The notes under the pieces: model-generated
Seen by the model: the letters and a program-made list of their open reading frames with translations, nothing else
The model's database searches: none
What the model was told of the DNA's origin: nothing
Part shown: one piece after another, positions 1 through 7,018 of the stretch
Position numbering within the stretch: position 1 is the stretch's first letter
Layout: the number at the start of each line of letters is the position of its first letter
Assembly (NCBI GenBank): GCA_009694835.1
Contig: SICC01000007.1
Location: 1 to 33,889, forward strand
Reading direction: 5' to 3'
Source: Patescibacteria group bacterium
GTDB taxonomy: Bacteria > Patescibacteriota > SICC01
DNA: 33,889 nt
Translations under genes and position numbers: made by a program

Positions 1-166
1 GTTCGGCAATATCCAGCTTCTGCATCTTGAGCATGCAGGCCATGGCGGCATCATTCCCATAGCGCTGGATCTTTCCGATCTTCGAATTGGGTATGAGAGC
101 CGTGTAAAACTCTGCGGCTCCTTCGGCTTGTCTATCAAGCCAGAGGCAGATTGTAAGTTGTTGCAT
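1..166 (-). CDS. VOC-family (PhnB/3-demethylubiquinone methyltransferase-like) protein, 3' end outside the window
   Basis: Only the first 55 codons are present. The N-terminus MQQLTICLWLDRQAEGAAEF followed by YTALIPNSKIGKIQRYG matches the start of PhnB / 3-DMU-9-MT-type glyoxalase-fold proteins, in which the first beta strand is followed by a helix with the motif AxxFYxxxFPNSxI. The family includes metal-dependent and apparently non-enzymatic members, so no reaction can be assigned from this fragment. The ATG at 166 is preceded at exactly 6 nt by TAGAAT (173-178), a leaderless-type promoter box that overlaps the stop codon of the HAD gene. Family assignment is good; function is unknown. Confidence 0.7.
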   Translation of the reverse strand, partial: MQQLTICLWLDRQAEGAAEFYTALIPNSKIGKIQRYGNDAAMACMLKMQKLDIAE

Positions 167-170
167 GGGT

Positions 171-749
171 TTATTCTACGCCAAGTTGCGCAAGTGATTC
201 ACGAAGCGACTTCGGGTCTGTATAAAGAATCCCCGTTAGCCCGGCTTTCTCCGCTCCAACTGCGTTCACCTCAATGTCGTCAATGAAGATTGCTTCGCTT
301 GGTTCTACGCTGAGCCGCTCACAGGCCAGCTTAAAGATCTTCGGATCCGGTTTGATCAGTTTTACCTTCGACGAAACCACCACGTCATCGAAGTAGCGGT
401 TTAGGTGGTGTTCGCCGATAACCCGTTCGAGTTGCCGATAGTCGGCATTCGAGACAATCCCTGTCTTATACGATTGCTTTAATTCGGCAATCAAATCGAG
501 CACCTGCTTTTGCAGCGTAATCGAGTCATAAATGTCCTGGCGAATCGACTTGCTGGTTACGCCGGCTTCTTTACCGAGCGCATCGTAGACTTCAGCCTTG
601 TCGACGTCCCCCCGATCGGCTGTATCGGCCAAAGTCTGAAAATAGTCACGACGCTGTTCGTAATCCGGGATATGCTCCGCCATCCAACGCCAGTAGCGCT
701 CGTCGCAGATGACTCCGAAGAAGTCGAAGAGAACGGCTCGATACTTCAT
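171..749 (-). CDS. HAD-superfamily hydrolase (HAD-IA like phosphatase)
   Basis: A 192-residue protein with the HAD motifs in order: motif I LFDFFGVI with the nucleophile Asp (the second acidic residue of the usual DxD is Phe), motif II GIVSNAD, the motif III Lys in KLIKPDPKIF, and motif IV FIDDIEVN. The KPDPxIF and FIDD signatures are typical of HAD-IA phosphatases acting on small phosphorylated metabolites; the substrate cannot be predicted. The start is placed at ATG 749 (MKYRAVLFDFFGV). A longer reading frame up to 833 would add a non-conserved Arg/Trp-rich leader and overlap the DUF4287 gene. It lies 46 bp downstream of that gene on the same strand. The altered motif I resembles the DFGGV-type HADs. 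Confidence 0.85.
   Translation of the reverse strand: MKYRAVLFDFFGVICDERYWRWMAEHIPDYEQRRDYFQTLADTADRGDVDKAEVYDALGKEAGVTSKSIRQDIYDSITLQKQVLDLIAELKQSYKTGIVSNADYRQLERVIGEHHLNRYFDDVVVSSKVKLIKPDPKIFKLACERLSVEPSEAIFIDDIEVNAVGAEKAGLTGILYTDPKSLRESLAQLGVE
173..178 (-). promoter_or_regulatory. -10 box TAGAAT, 6 nt before ATG 166
   Basis: A TANNNT hexamer on the minus strand lies exactly 6 nt from the start codon, so transcription would begin at or next to the ATG. It belongs to the recurrent leaderless pattern in this window. No clear -35 was seen. Confidence 0.45.
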
Positions 750-795
750 CTGGTTAGGCTTCGTCGTAAACTCATTTCTTCTTGAGCGCCCCATG

Positions 796-987
796 TTACT
801 TGAAGACTGCCACCAACGCCATCGCGTGGCCATGACCTAAATCAAAGTCTTTCTTTAGCCAATCAGTAATCTGTGTGGCTTTCACTCCAGGCTCGAAAAA
901 TCCCTTCTTCTTGGCCAGGGCGACAAAATCATCCGCGGATTTACCAGTCTTGGCTTGGATGGTATCGAGATACGCTTGAAACGTCAT
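796..987 (-). CDS. DUF4287 domain protein
   Basis: A 63-residue protein beginning MTFQAYLDTIQAKTGKSADD and ending LGHGHAMALVAVFK. These are the hallmarks of DUF4287: an N-terminal YLDxIxxKTGK helix and a C-terminal LGHGHAMA motif. The domain is often fused to DUF5655; here it stands alone. Function is unknown. A TAATAA box (994-999) lies 6 nt before the ATG, compatible with leaderless transcription. The HAD gene follows on the same strand. Confidence 0.8.
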   Translation of the reverse strand: MTFQAYLDTIQAKTGKSADDFVALAKKKGFFEPGVKATQITDWLKKDFDLGHGHAMALVAVFK

Positions 988-1143
988 ACGTATTTATTAT
1001 TGCTTACTGTGGGTCCCTGCGTGGACGACGTTAGAACTGCGGTTCGTGGCTCGCGACAGGCGTTACCCGTTCACTTACCAGTATAGACACCACGATTATT
1101 TCCCATCCTGCGCTGGTAGCACGACACTTGTAACGTCGTTATG

Positions 1144-1173
1144 TTGGCCGATGGCACGCCTGGTCCCTATAAT
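1144..1173 (+). promoter_or_regulatory. Promoter TTGGCC-18-TATAAT
   Basis: The -35-like TTGGCC (1144-1149) and a perfect -10 TATAAT (1168-1173) are separated by 18 bp. The predicted start is near 1180, giving a leader of about 20 nt before ATG 1202. The rest of the 988-1201 intergenic stretch shows nothing else recognisable. Confidence 0.6.
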
Positions 1174-1201
1174 GCCCAGGTGCATCGTTGAGTATGGCCC
1201 C

Positions 1202-2833
1202 ATGATTCAAAAGAAACTTCCAATCCTCTCCGGCAGACTGCCGACCATCCTGTATTATCTGGCGGTCACCGCCGTCCTAGGGATGGCGGCCCGATCGGCG
1301 ACTTGGAACATTGGCGGTGACGGAATACCGTATATCTCGATTGCGCAACATTATGCTAGTGGCCACTGGAAAGAGGCTGTTAATGCCTACTGGTCCCCGT
1401 TGCTGAGCTGGACGATGACTCCATTCGTCGCCCTGGGAATTGATGGGGAAGTGGCGTATCGGATTCTTGTAGTCATAACCGCAGTGGCAATACTTTTTGC
1501 GGGTCAGAAAATCGTCAACCGATACACAAAGGACAAACCGCTCGCCTCCATCGTCTACCAAGGCTCCACGTTTGTCCTTTTGCTATACGCGGTCCAGTAT
1601 TTCGTTACACCCGACCTGTTAGTGGCATTATGGGCGATCGTGTTTGTGTTCATGCTTTCTAAAGCCAGTACCCCATTCGGTCAGTCTAGACAATGGCTGG
1701 TTTGGTTGGGCGTGCTTGGCGGAATCGGATATTTGACGAAAGCTGTTCTGCTGCCAATCTTCATAGTGTCCACAATCGTCTGGTTCCTCTTCCTCGCTAA
1801 GGCTCCTCGGAATATGCGCTTCTCGGGTCGAGTAAGGCACCTTGCTATGCCCTTCCTAGCACTATCCATGGTCGTCGCGGTATGGGTAGTTCCCTTGAGT
1901 TTTAAGTATGAAAGCTTCACCTTGGGCAGCGCGGGAGAATACAGCCTATCGTTTATCGGCCCGCACTCGGTCGGGCATCCCTTCATCAACGGATTACAAC
2001 CCCCGCCTAACAGGTTTGCAGTCACTCCGTGGGAAGACCCGACTATGCACCCCTACGCTTCATGGAGTCCATTAAGGAGCGTAAACGATTTCAGCTTCTA
2101 TTTAGGTAAGGTTCTGACCGGAAATATTCCTGGAGTAGTTTCCGCCTTGAACCAGCTTTCACCTTTCTTAATCGGCACATTCTGGGTCATCATCCTGCTC
2201 TTGATTTCAGGCAATATTAACCGCCGGCATCGCAGTCCACTCGTAGTCGCGAGCCTCTTGGGTGGCGTATTCGCATTAGCCTATTGTGCCAGTCAGGTCG
2301 TCGGCGGTGGTAGATACTTATGGCCTATTCTTATCCTGAACATTACAACCGTTTCCATTCTGGTGGGAAATTGGCCTGTCTACGCCCCCCGACTGCGATT
2401 ACAGTGGGCCTTCCGGCTAACCGCACTGGCTTTTCCGCTTCTTATCTTCATCGCGTGGTACGGATATTTATTCCCAGCCTCCAGGGATCCATACTATCCC
2501 GTGGCACGACAATTCTCCCAGTCCATAAAGGAGAAAGTGCCACCTCGATCCCGGTTCGCGAGCAATAGTTATGGCACCAGCGCAACAGTCGCGTACTTTG
2601 CAAATTTGTCGGGGTATGGCACTACCCAACCTGGATTAACGCTAAATGATCCACTCGTCCAAAAATCCCTGAGGCAGAATGGCATCGAATACTACTTGTA
2701 CATCGAATACCCGAAAAAACCTGTCGACCTTACCGGATTCGACACGATTCTAACGACTAGCCTCGAGTACGGTGATCCGGTAACAGGATTGCCCTATGGC
2801 ACCCACCAGGCCTACCTGATCAAGCTCAAGTAG
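1202..2833 (+). CDS. GT-C-like multi-pass membrane protein (ArnT/PMT-like glycosyltransferase)
   Basis: A 543-residue integral membrane protein with about ten hydrophobic segments. A first extracytoplasmic loop holds GGDGIPYISIA followed by HYASGHWKEAVNAYWSPL. An acidic loop motif followed by (Y)ISIAxxxxxGxW is typical of lipid-linked-sugar-dependent GT-C enzymes (PMT_2/GT39/ArnT type). The C-terminal region after the last membrane segment (about 460-543) is soluble. ATG 1202 is chosen because the promoter TATAAT at 1168-1173 lies inside a longer upstream frame, so upstream start codons would not be transcribed. The 3' end overlaps the convergent methyltransferase by 8 bp. Substrate is unknown. 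Confidence 0.65.
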   Translation: MIQKKLPILSGRLPTILYYLAVTAVLGMAARSATWNIGGDGIPYISIAQHYASGHWKEAVNAYWSPLLSWTMTPFVALGIDGEVAYRILVVITAVAILFAGQKIVNRYTKDKPLASIVYQGSTFVLLLYAVQYFVTPDLLVALWAIVFVFMLSKASTPFGQSRQWLVWLGVLGGIGYLTKAVLLPIFIVSTIVWFLFLAKAPRNMRFSGRVRHLAMPFLALSMVVAVWVVPLSFKYESFTLGSAGEYSLSFIGPHSVGHPFINGLQPPPNRFAVTPWEDPTMHPYASWSPLRSVNDFSFYLGKVLTGNIPGVVSALNQLSPFLIGTFWVIILLLISGNINRRHRSPLVVASLLGGVFALAYCASQVVGGGRYLWPILILNITTVSILVGNWPVYAPRLRLQWAFRLTALAFPLLIFIAWYGYLFPASRDPYYPVARQFSQSIKEKVPPRSRFASNSYGTSATVAYFANLSGYGTTQPGLTLNDPLVQKSLRQNGIEYYLYIEYPKKPVDLTGFDTILTTSLEYGDPVTGLPYGTHQAYLIKLK

Positions 2834-3407
2834 TCTTGGTTTTCTCGAAGACCGCCACCTGGTTCATCCCGAACAGGAACCGTTTATAGGCAACCAGTTC
2901 GAATCCGGCGCGCTCGCCTAACTTCCGGAGGTCACGCTTGTCCAGGAACGTCTCGTGTTCCTCGCTGGCGTCGCTGCTCGCGAGGCCGATTTTCCCGCTG
3001 AAGTCATGGATCGACCTCCCGATCGGGTGCGGCGTCGTCAGGACCACGCGACCGCCCGTTGCCAGCGCCTTTCCGGCGTCCGCGAACAGCTCCTGCGGCT
3101 GGCTCAGGTGTTCGATCAGCGCCAAGGCAGTGACGACCGAGACCCCGGCCGTCCGGATCAGACCCGGCAGCGGATCACCGACCTTGACGACGAAGAAGTT
3201 TGGGGCACCCCGCTTCCAGTATCGCGCGATATCCGCCCCTTGGTAGGTAGCTCCTTTCGGCAGGTAATGCTTCAGCTTCCCTGATCCGCAGCCGAGGTCC
3301 AGGACGGTATCGTCATCTGAGACGAACCGGGCGGCATGGGTGTAGCGTTGACGGGTCAAGAATGGGGAAAGCAGTCCCTGAGCTTCCTGGGCGGGGGAAT
3401 CGGACAT
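2826..3407 (-). CDS. Class I SAM-dependent methyltransferase
   Basis: A 193-residue protein with motif I VLDLGCGSGKL near residues 35-45, an acidic end of strand 2 (GADIARYW) and a post-motif region VVTALALIEHLSQP typical of Methyltransf_11/23 proteins. It would transfer a methyl group from SAM; the acceptor is unknown, but the neighbours suggest a sugar, lipid or glycan. It is divergent from a second methyltransferase with only 17 bp between the two ATGs, and convergent (8-bp overlap) with the GT-C-like gene. TATACT (3414-3419) lies exactly 6 nt before the ATG, suggesting a leaderless mRNA. Confidence 0.85.
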   Translation of the reverse strand: MSDSPAQEAQGLLSPFLTRQRYTHAARFVSDDDTVLDLGCGSGKLKHYLPKGATYQGADIARYWKRGAPNFFVVKVGDPLPGLIRTAGVSVVTALALIEHLSQPQELFADAGKALATGGRVVLTTPHPIGRSIHDFSGKIGLASSDASEEHETFLDKRDLRKLGERAGFELVAYKRFLFGMNQVAVFEKTKTT

Positions 3408-3412
3408 ACTGC

Positions 3413-3419
3413 TAGTATA
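3413..3419. promoter_or_regulatory. Overlapping divergent -10 boxes for two methyltransferase genes
   Basis: In the 17-bp gap between start codons 3407 (minus) and 3425 (plus), TAGTAT (3413-3418) on the plus strand and TATACT (3414-3419) on the minus strand overlap by 5 bp. Each is exactly 6 nt from its own ATG. Only one polymerase could occupy the site at a time. Confidence 0.5.
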
Positions 3420-3424
3420 TCTGC

Positions 3425-4078
3425 ATGCCCAACTCCTACCATGCCCTCCGCGCTACTCCGGAACAGGAAGACTTCCGACGTAAGTATGAGCAGAGCGGAT
3501 TGGTCGGCCAGAAACTGATCGACGGCTACTTCCGAGCCGTCCAGGATCTGTCTGAGCAAGCCCTGTCCGCCGCGGACGGAAAACGCCAGGCCGTGGAAGT
3601 CGGCTGCGGCGAAGGGTTCTCGACCGTGCGGCTGCGGAAGATGCTGCCGGCACGCGTCCGCCTGGAAGCCTCCGAGTACGTCGAGCACCAGATCCCGGAA
3701 GCCAAGCGCCTCAACCCGGGAATGCGGATCATCCAGGAAGACGCCTACGAGCTGCGCCGCGAGGACGACAGCCTCGACCTGGTCTATCTGCTGGAAGTAC
3801 TCGAGCATCTGGACTATCCTGACCGATCCCTGGCGGAGCTCAAGCGGGTGGTCAAACCCGGCGGCTATCTAATCCTGGGAGTTCCGCGGGAGTCGCTCTG
3901 GCGCGTGCTCAACGTGGCCCGCGGCAAGTACCTCCGCCACTTGGGAAACACCACCGGCCATCTCAACCATTGGTCGAAGCGCTCCCTGATCCGGAACGTC
4001 GAATCCGGATTCGGTCCCGTCGTAGCCACTAAGTCACCGCTCCCATGGATGATCGTCCTGGCCCAAAAAAGCACATAG
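3425..4078 (+). CDS. Class I SAM-dependent methyltransferase
   Basis: A 217-residue Methyltransf_11-type protein. Motif I is AVEVGCGEGFSTV (about 56-68), the strand-2 acidic residue is in LEASEYVEHQ, and motif IV is SLDLVYLLEVLEHLDYPD followed by ELKRVVKPGGYLILGVP. The LEVLEHL and VVKPGG signatures are characteristic of SAM methyltransferases that modify small molecules, sugars or lipids. Its last 34 bp overlap the start of the flippase-like gene, so the two are probably co-translated. The start has TAGTAT exactly 6 nt upstream and no Shine-Dalgarno, as expected for a leaderless mRNA. Confidence 0.87.
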   Translation: MPNSYHALRATPEQEDFRRKYEQSGLVGQKLIDGYFRAVQDLSEQALSAADGKRQAVEVGCGEGFSTVRLRKMLPARVRLEASEYVEHQIPEAKRLNPGMRIIQEDAYELRREDDSLDLVYLLEVLEHLDYPDRSLAELKRVVKPGGYLILGVPRESLWRVLNVARGKYLRHLGNTTGHLNHWSKRSLIRNVESGFGPVVATKSPLPWMIVLAQKST

Positions 4079-4926
4079 CGATCCGGACGGGCCTGCTGGT
4101 GGTGCAGGTCTCGATCCTCGCCGCGGTCGTCTACTTTCTCTGGGACCGGGCCGGAGCGCTCTTGGCCGACTTCCGAATCGACGACATCCGCGGTCAGGAA
4201 GGATGGTTGGCCCTTTCCGGGCTGCTATACGTCGCCTTCTACGGGGTTGCAGCCTGGCACTGGCAGTTGGTCGCCCGGCTGATCGACTCGTCGGTACACA
4301 CGCGTTTGTGGCTCAGCTCATTCGCGGCTCAACCGTTCAAGTATCTGCCGTCCAGTTTGTTCACGTTCTCGTTCCGGGCCAAGTATGCGCACGACATGGG
4401 ATTCTCGCTCAGAAAAAGCACCAAGGCGCAGCTGCTTGAATACGCCAACCTGGTCGCCAGCGCCCTGGTGTTGAGCGGAATTATCTTCGCGTTCGATTAC
4501 GATCTGATCCTCGGTACGGTCACGGCAGGCTTGACCGCCCTAGCCCTGGCGGCAGGCTTGGTACACACCGGGAGCGTGAAGATTCCCAAGCTCGGTACCG
4601 TCCCGACCCGCCGGGAAGCCGGACTGTTGCTCCTGTGTGCAGCCGGCTGGGTACTGGCTGGCCTGGCGTTCTGGACGGTGCTCCAGGCCTTCCACGCTTC
4701 GGTCGGTATCTTTCCGGCCATCGCCATCAACGCTTTGGCATTCTCGGTCGGCATTCTGGCGGTCTTCGCCCCTGGCGGACTCGGCGTCCGTGAGGTGATT
4801 TACGCCGCGAACGGGATCGCCAACCCGCCGATTGTCCTCTGGCGGTTGATTACCTTAATTGTCGACGTGGTCACCGGCGTTGCGGCGATCGGGGCCATCC
4901 GCTGGCAGAAACGCCGGGGTCGCTAA
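4045..4926 (+). CDS. LPG-synthase TM-domain / flippase-like membrane protein
   Basis: A 293-residue multi-pass membrane protein (about 7-8 hydrophobic segments). It contains the family landmark FAPGGLGVREVIYA near residues 237-250 and an earlier FKYLPSSLFTFSFR that corresponds to the PxxxGxxxR region of UPF0104/AglD proteins. Relatives include the flippase half of MprF and membrane proteins of glycolipid loci. The role is inferred to be lipid or glycolipid translocation across the membrane. The start overlaps the preceding methyltransferase by 34 bp and the stop overlaps the convergent GT2 gene by 4 bp. No separate promoter is visible. Confidence 0.8.
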   Translation: MDDRPGPKKHIAIRTGLLVVQVSILAAVVYFLWDRAGALLADFRIDDIRGQEGWLALSGLLYVAFYGVAAWHWQLVARLIDSSVHTRLWLSSFAAQPFKYLPSSLFTFSFRAKYAHDMGFSLRKSTKAQLLEYANLVASALVLSGIIFAFDYDLILGTVTAGLTALALAAGLVHTGSVKIPKLGTVPTRREAGLLLLCAAGWVLAGLAFWTVLQAFHASVGIFPAIAINALAFSVGILAVFAPGGLGVREVIYAANGIANPPIVLWRLITLIVDVVTGVAAIGAIRWQKRRGR

Positions 4927-5867
4927 CGCCGGTACTGGATCCGCTTCAGGCGTTCGAGCTCATCTTCCTGGAGAATCCGGGTGGTGCGGATCAGGTCAGA
5001 GATCACGCCCATGATGAAGCTGAGGAATGACCCGACCAGCAGCACTGAACCGAGGATCAATGACTGCAGATGCCCGCCGGGCGTGGGGTCGGTGGAGAGT
5101 AGCCAGAGGTAACGGCCGAACGGAATCAGCCCGAGGAGCAGCAAGGCGATACCGAGGGTGATGAAGATGGCGTACGGCTTGTACATCAGGTAGCTGCGGA
5201 TGATCGCTAAGGCGGATTTGGTAACGTGGTGGCCGGTTGAGCGGTAGAGCCGCGATTCCCGCAGTTTCTCATTGGTCTTGATCGGCACGCTGACAATCGC
5301 CAGCTTCTTGATACCGGCCTGGATGATCGTCTCCATGCAGTAGCTGAACCGGGTGACGACGTTCAATCGGAACAGGGCTTCGCGGGAATAGGCCCGGAAG
5401 CCGCTGGCAGCGTCCGGAATATCCGTACCGCCAGCCCGGTTTACGATAGCGCTGCCCCAGCGCTGCAGTACTTTCTTCATCCAGGAAAAGTGGGCGATGG
5501 TCTTGGTCTGCCGGTCGCCGATGACGATCTCGGCGCGGCCATCGAGAACGGGTTTTACCAGCTTGGAGATATCCTGCTGGGGGTACTGGTTATCTCCGTC
5601 CGTGCTGACCAGGATGTCCGCCTTCAACTCGAGCGCTTTATTGACGCCGTCATGGAACGAGCGGGCTAATCCCATGTTCCGCCGGTGCAGGATGAAATGC
5701 TTGACCCCGTGCCGCTTGGCGACCTCGACCGTTTTGTCCGTCGACCCATCGTCGATTACCAGCACCTCGATCTGCTTGATCCCTGGTATCCGTTTCGGGA
5801 TATCCTGTAAGACCAACGGCAAGGTCGCTTCTTCGTTGAGGCAGGGGATTTGGACGACGAGTTTCAT
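4923..5867 (-). CDS. Family 2 glycosyltransferase, dolichyl-phosphate-mannose-synthase-like, with C-terminal TM pair
   Basis: A 314-residue protein. The GT-A fold starts IPCLNEEATLP, followed by VLVIDDGSTDKT and the metal-binding STDGDNQY. IPDAASGFRAYSREA is the acceptor-side signature of DPM1/GtrB-like enzymes. Two membrane helices follow (about residues 235-260 and 270-295). It should transfer a sugar from a nucleotide donor to a polyprenyl phosphate, supplying lipid-linked sugar to the GT-C proteins nearby. ATG 5867 is chosen because the conserved fold begins there and a longer frame would run into tRNA-His. TATACT (5876-5881) lies 8 nt before the ATG. The stop overlaps the convergent flippase-like gene by 4 bp. 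Confidence 0.88.
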   Translation of the reverse strand: MKLVVQIPCLNEEATLPLVLQDIPKRIPGIKQIEVLVIDDGSTDKTVEVAKRHGVKHFILHRRNMGLARSFHDGVNKALELKADILVSTDGDNQYPQQDISKLVKPVLDGRAEIVIGDRQTKTIAHFSWMKKVLQRWGSAIVNRAGGTDIPDAASGFRAYSREALFRLNVVTRFSYCMETIIQAGIKKLAIVSVPIKTNEKLRESRLYRSTGHHVTKSALAIIRSYLMYKPYAIFITLGIALLLLGLIPFGRYLWLLSTDPTPGGHLQSLILGSVLLVGSFLSFIMGVISDLIRTTRILQEDELERLKRIQYRR

Positions 5868-5875
5868 ACCTACTG

Positions 5876-5881
5876 AGTATA
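5876..5881 (-). promoter_or_regulatory. -10 box TATACT between tRNA-His CCA end and GT2 start
   Basis: The box is 8 nt from ATG 5867 and starts only 3 bp downstream of the encoded CCA of tRNA-His. The expected transcription start is at or within 1-2 nt of the ATG. Confidence 0.45.
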
Positions 5882-5884
5882 ACT

Positions 5885-5962
5885 TGGGGTGGCTGATGGG
5901 ACTCGAACCCACGACCCCCGGCACCACAAGCCGGTGCTCTAACCAACTGAGCTACAACCACC
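5885..5962 (-). tRNA. tRNA-His (anticodon GTG)
   Basis: The minus strand folds into a complete cloverleaf with acceptor stem GTGGTTG/CAGCCAC. It has the extra G at position -1 opposite discriminator C73, the identity element of tRNA-His. Anticodon loop TTGTGGT is closed by CCGGC/GCCGG. CCA is encoded (5885-5887), unlike the other tRNAs here. A TATACT box at 5988-5993 lies about 25 nt upstream of the mature 5' end. Confidence 0.95.
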
Positions 5963-6002
5963 ATGAATTGGAAACGGTACAAGCCTAAGTATACGTCTTA
6001 AT

Positions 6003-6118
6003 CTCTTAGGTAAGAGTGCCAAAAGCCGAGGTTTCCATACAGACCGAGTTTCGCGATTCATTCGCGAAACGACGCCAGCTCTACAACTTCTGCATTTCTG
6101 AACCGAGGTTCAGAAATG
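6003..6118. repeat. Three consecutive hairpins between tRNA-Arg and tRNA-His
   Basis: Three perfect inverted repeats follow one another: CTCTTA-GG-TAAGAG (6003-6016), GTTTCGCGA-ttcat-TCGCGAAAC (6048-6070) and CATTTCTGAAC-CGAG-GTTCAGAAATG (6093-6118). None is followed by a T tract on either strand, so they are not typical terminators. They lie between two tRNAs on the same strand and could be processing, structural or repeat elements. No ORF fits here. Confidence 0.7.
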
Positions 6119-6129
6119 TTGATAAATAG

Positions 6130-6201
6130 TGCCCCGGGTAGGGATCGAACCTACGACCTTGAGCTTAGAAGTCTCCTGCTCTTCCACTGAGCTACCGGGG
6201 C
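6130..6201 (-). tRNA. tRNA-Arg (anticodon TCT)
   Basis: A 72-nt cloverleaf with perfect acceptor GCCCCGG/CCGGGGC, D-stem GCTC/GAGC, T-arm GTAGG-TTCGATC-CCTAC and discriminator A. The anticodon loop is CTTCTAA (anticodon TCT). The anticodon stem GGAGA/GCTCA pairs only at the three central positions, with A-G at 31-39 and G-A at 27-43, which is unusual. CCA is not encoded. A TACTAT box (6210-6215) lies 8 nt upstream of the 5' end. Confidence 0.88.
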
Positions 6202-6263
6202 ATGTCCATATAGTAAAGTGCCGGCGAAGCAATTGCTGCGCCAGTCAATAAAAACCGACGCGG

Positions 6264-6587
6264 TTACGCCGGGAGTCTGGTCTCTTCGGGGTCGGTAGCC
6301 AGGAAGTTGACGATCCCGCGGTCTTCGTCAGAAAGATTCTGGTAGGTGTACTGGGCGGTAGCTTCCACGTCTGCCTCACTCCAATCAGGGTAGATTTCGT
6401 GGACAATTTCGTGGAGTAACGTGATAGCCCGTTGATCGATAGCGGCGTCTCGACGAATAATGATTCGATCAGTAGCCGGATCGATGTAGCCGTTAGCTTG
6501 GTGGGTGGTACCGAAGCGCGGTAGACGGTTACGAAACTCAATGTCGTAACCGGTATCAAAAACTCCTTGGAAGACGTTGGCAATCAT
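6264..6587 (-). CDS. Small HExxH-motif protein (putative zinc metalloprotease-like)
   Basis: About 107 residues. The core ITLLHEIVHEIYPDWSEADV followed by EATAQYTYQNL contains HEIVH, a zinc-binding HExxH motif. Two downstream acidic residues, in the SEADVEA stretch, could supply the third ligand as in gluzincins. No family name can be given and proteolysis is not shown. ATG 6587 is preferred because the extra 16 residues from GTG 6635 are Arg-rich and atypical. However, a GGAAGG sequence 7 nt before that GTG keeps the longer form possible. A strong promoter lies at 6666-6694. It stands alone between tRNA genes. Confidence 0.6.
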   Translation of the reverse strand: MIANVFQGVFDTGYDIEFRNRLPRFGTTHQANGYIDPATDRIIIRRDAAIDQRAITLLHEIVHEIYPDWSEADVEATAQYTYQNLSDEDRGIVNFLATDPEETRLPA

Positions 6588-6665
6588 TCGGTGTTTGTTT
6601 GGATAGTGCGGACGCGAAGTCCGACCTCTTCTCACCGGCGTGCCTTCCGAGTGGAAAATTAGAGA

Positions 6666-6694
6666 ATAATACCACCTCCAGGCACGAAAGTCAA
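6666..6694 (-). promoter_or_regulatory. Promoter TTGACT-17-TATTAT
   Basis: On the minus strand -35 TTGACT (6689-6694) and -10 TATTAT (6666-6671) are separated by 17 bp. Transcription should start near 6659 and drive the HExxH gene. The leader contains a small hairpin, CGGAC-TTCGC-GTCCG, around 6610-6625. Confidence 0.7.
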
Positions 6695-6714
6695 TGAGCT
6701 ATGGGGTTTTCGGG

Positions 6715-6745
6715 GTTGACAAAAAACCGGCCGAGTTCGGCCGGT
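6715..6745 (-). terminator. Intrinsic terminator of tRNA-Pro
   Basis: On the minus strand a 9-bp perfect stem ACCGGCCGA/TCGGCCGGT (6726-6745) runs directly into six T residues. It lies 17 bp downstream of the tRNA-Pro 3' end. Confidence 0.85.
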
Positions 6746-6761
6746 CATCAGAATGTCTTTG

Positions 6762-6835
6762 TCGGGGCGGTCAGATTCGAACTGACGACTTCCTGCTCCC
6801 AAAGCAGGCGCGCTACCAGGCTGCGCCACGCCCCG
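6762..6835 (-). tRNA. tRNA-Pro (anticodon TGG)
   Basis: Cloverleaf with acceptor CGGGGCG/CGCCCCG, anticodon arm CCTGC-TTTGGGA-GCAGG and T-arm GTCAG-TTCGAAT-CTGAC; discriminator A; no encoded CCA. A TATGAT box at about 6844-6849 lies upstream on the minus strand. An intrinsic terminator follows. Confidence 0.95.
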
Positions 6836-6877
6836 ATACCCTTATCATAAGCTACAATTAAGCACTGTAACGCATCT

Positions 6878-6949
6878 GCGGGTGTCGTATAACGGCTAAT
6901 ACACTAGCCTTCCAAGCTAGTAATGAGAGTTCGATTCTCTCCACCCGCT
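6878..6949 (+). tRNA. tRNA-Gly (anticodon TCC)
   Basis: Cloverleaf with acceptor GCGGGTG/CACCCGC, anticodon arm CTAGC-CTTCCAA-GCTAG, T-arm GAGAG-TTCGATT-CTCTC and discriminator T; CCA is not encoded. It is divergent from tRNA-Pro. A TACAAT box (6853-6858) precedes it on the plus strand. Confidence 0.95.
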
Positions 6950-6960
6950 CAACGCTGACC

Positions 6961-7000
6961 CAAACGAAAACCCCCTCGCGACCTAGGTAGCGTGAGGGGG
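6961..7000 (-). terminator. Intrinsic terminator of the HU gene
   Basis: A GC-rich hairpin with CCCCCTC at 6971-6977 pairing with GAGGGGG at 6994-7000 (outer 7 bp perfect) is followed on the minus strand by TTTTCGTTT. It lies 19 bp after the HU stop codon. It may also stop plus-strand transcription from tRNA-Gly, but no T run exists in that direction. Confidence 0.8.
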
Positions 7001-7018
7001 TCTACGAATGCGTTGGCA

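Noticed and set aside
510-785. Plus-strand open frame opposite the HAD gene
   Set aside because: Shadow of a well-supported HAD coding sequence; no motif and no start signal.
2826-2828. Recoded TGA (code 25) as in Gracilibacteria
   Set aside because: TGA ends several genes exactly at conserved C-termini (methyltransferase, tsaE, pilin), so it is a stop.
6093-6118. Intrinsic terminator for tRNA-Arg
   Set aside because: Strong hairpin but no T tract on either strand.
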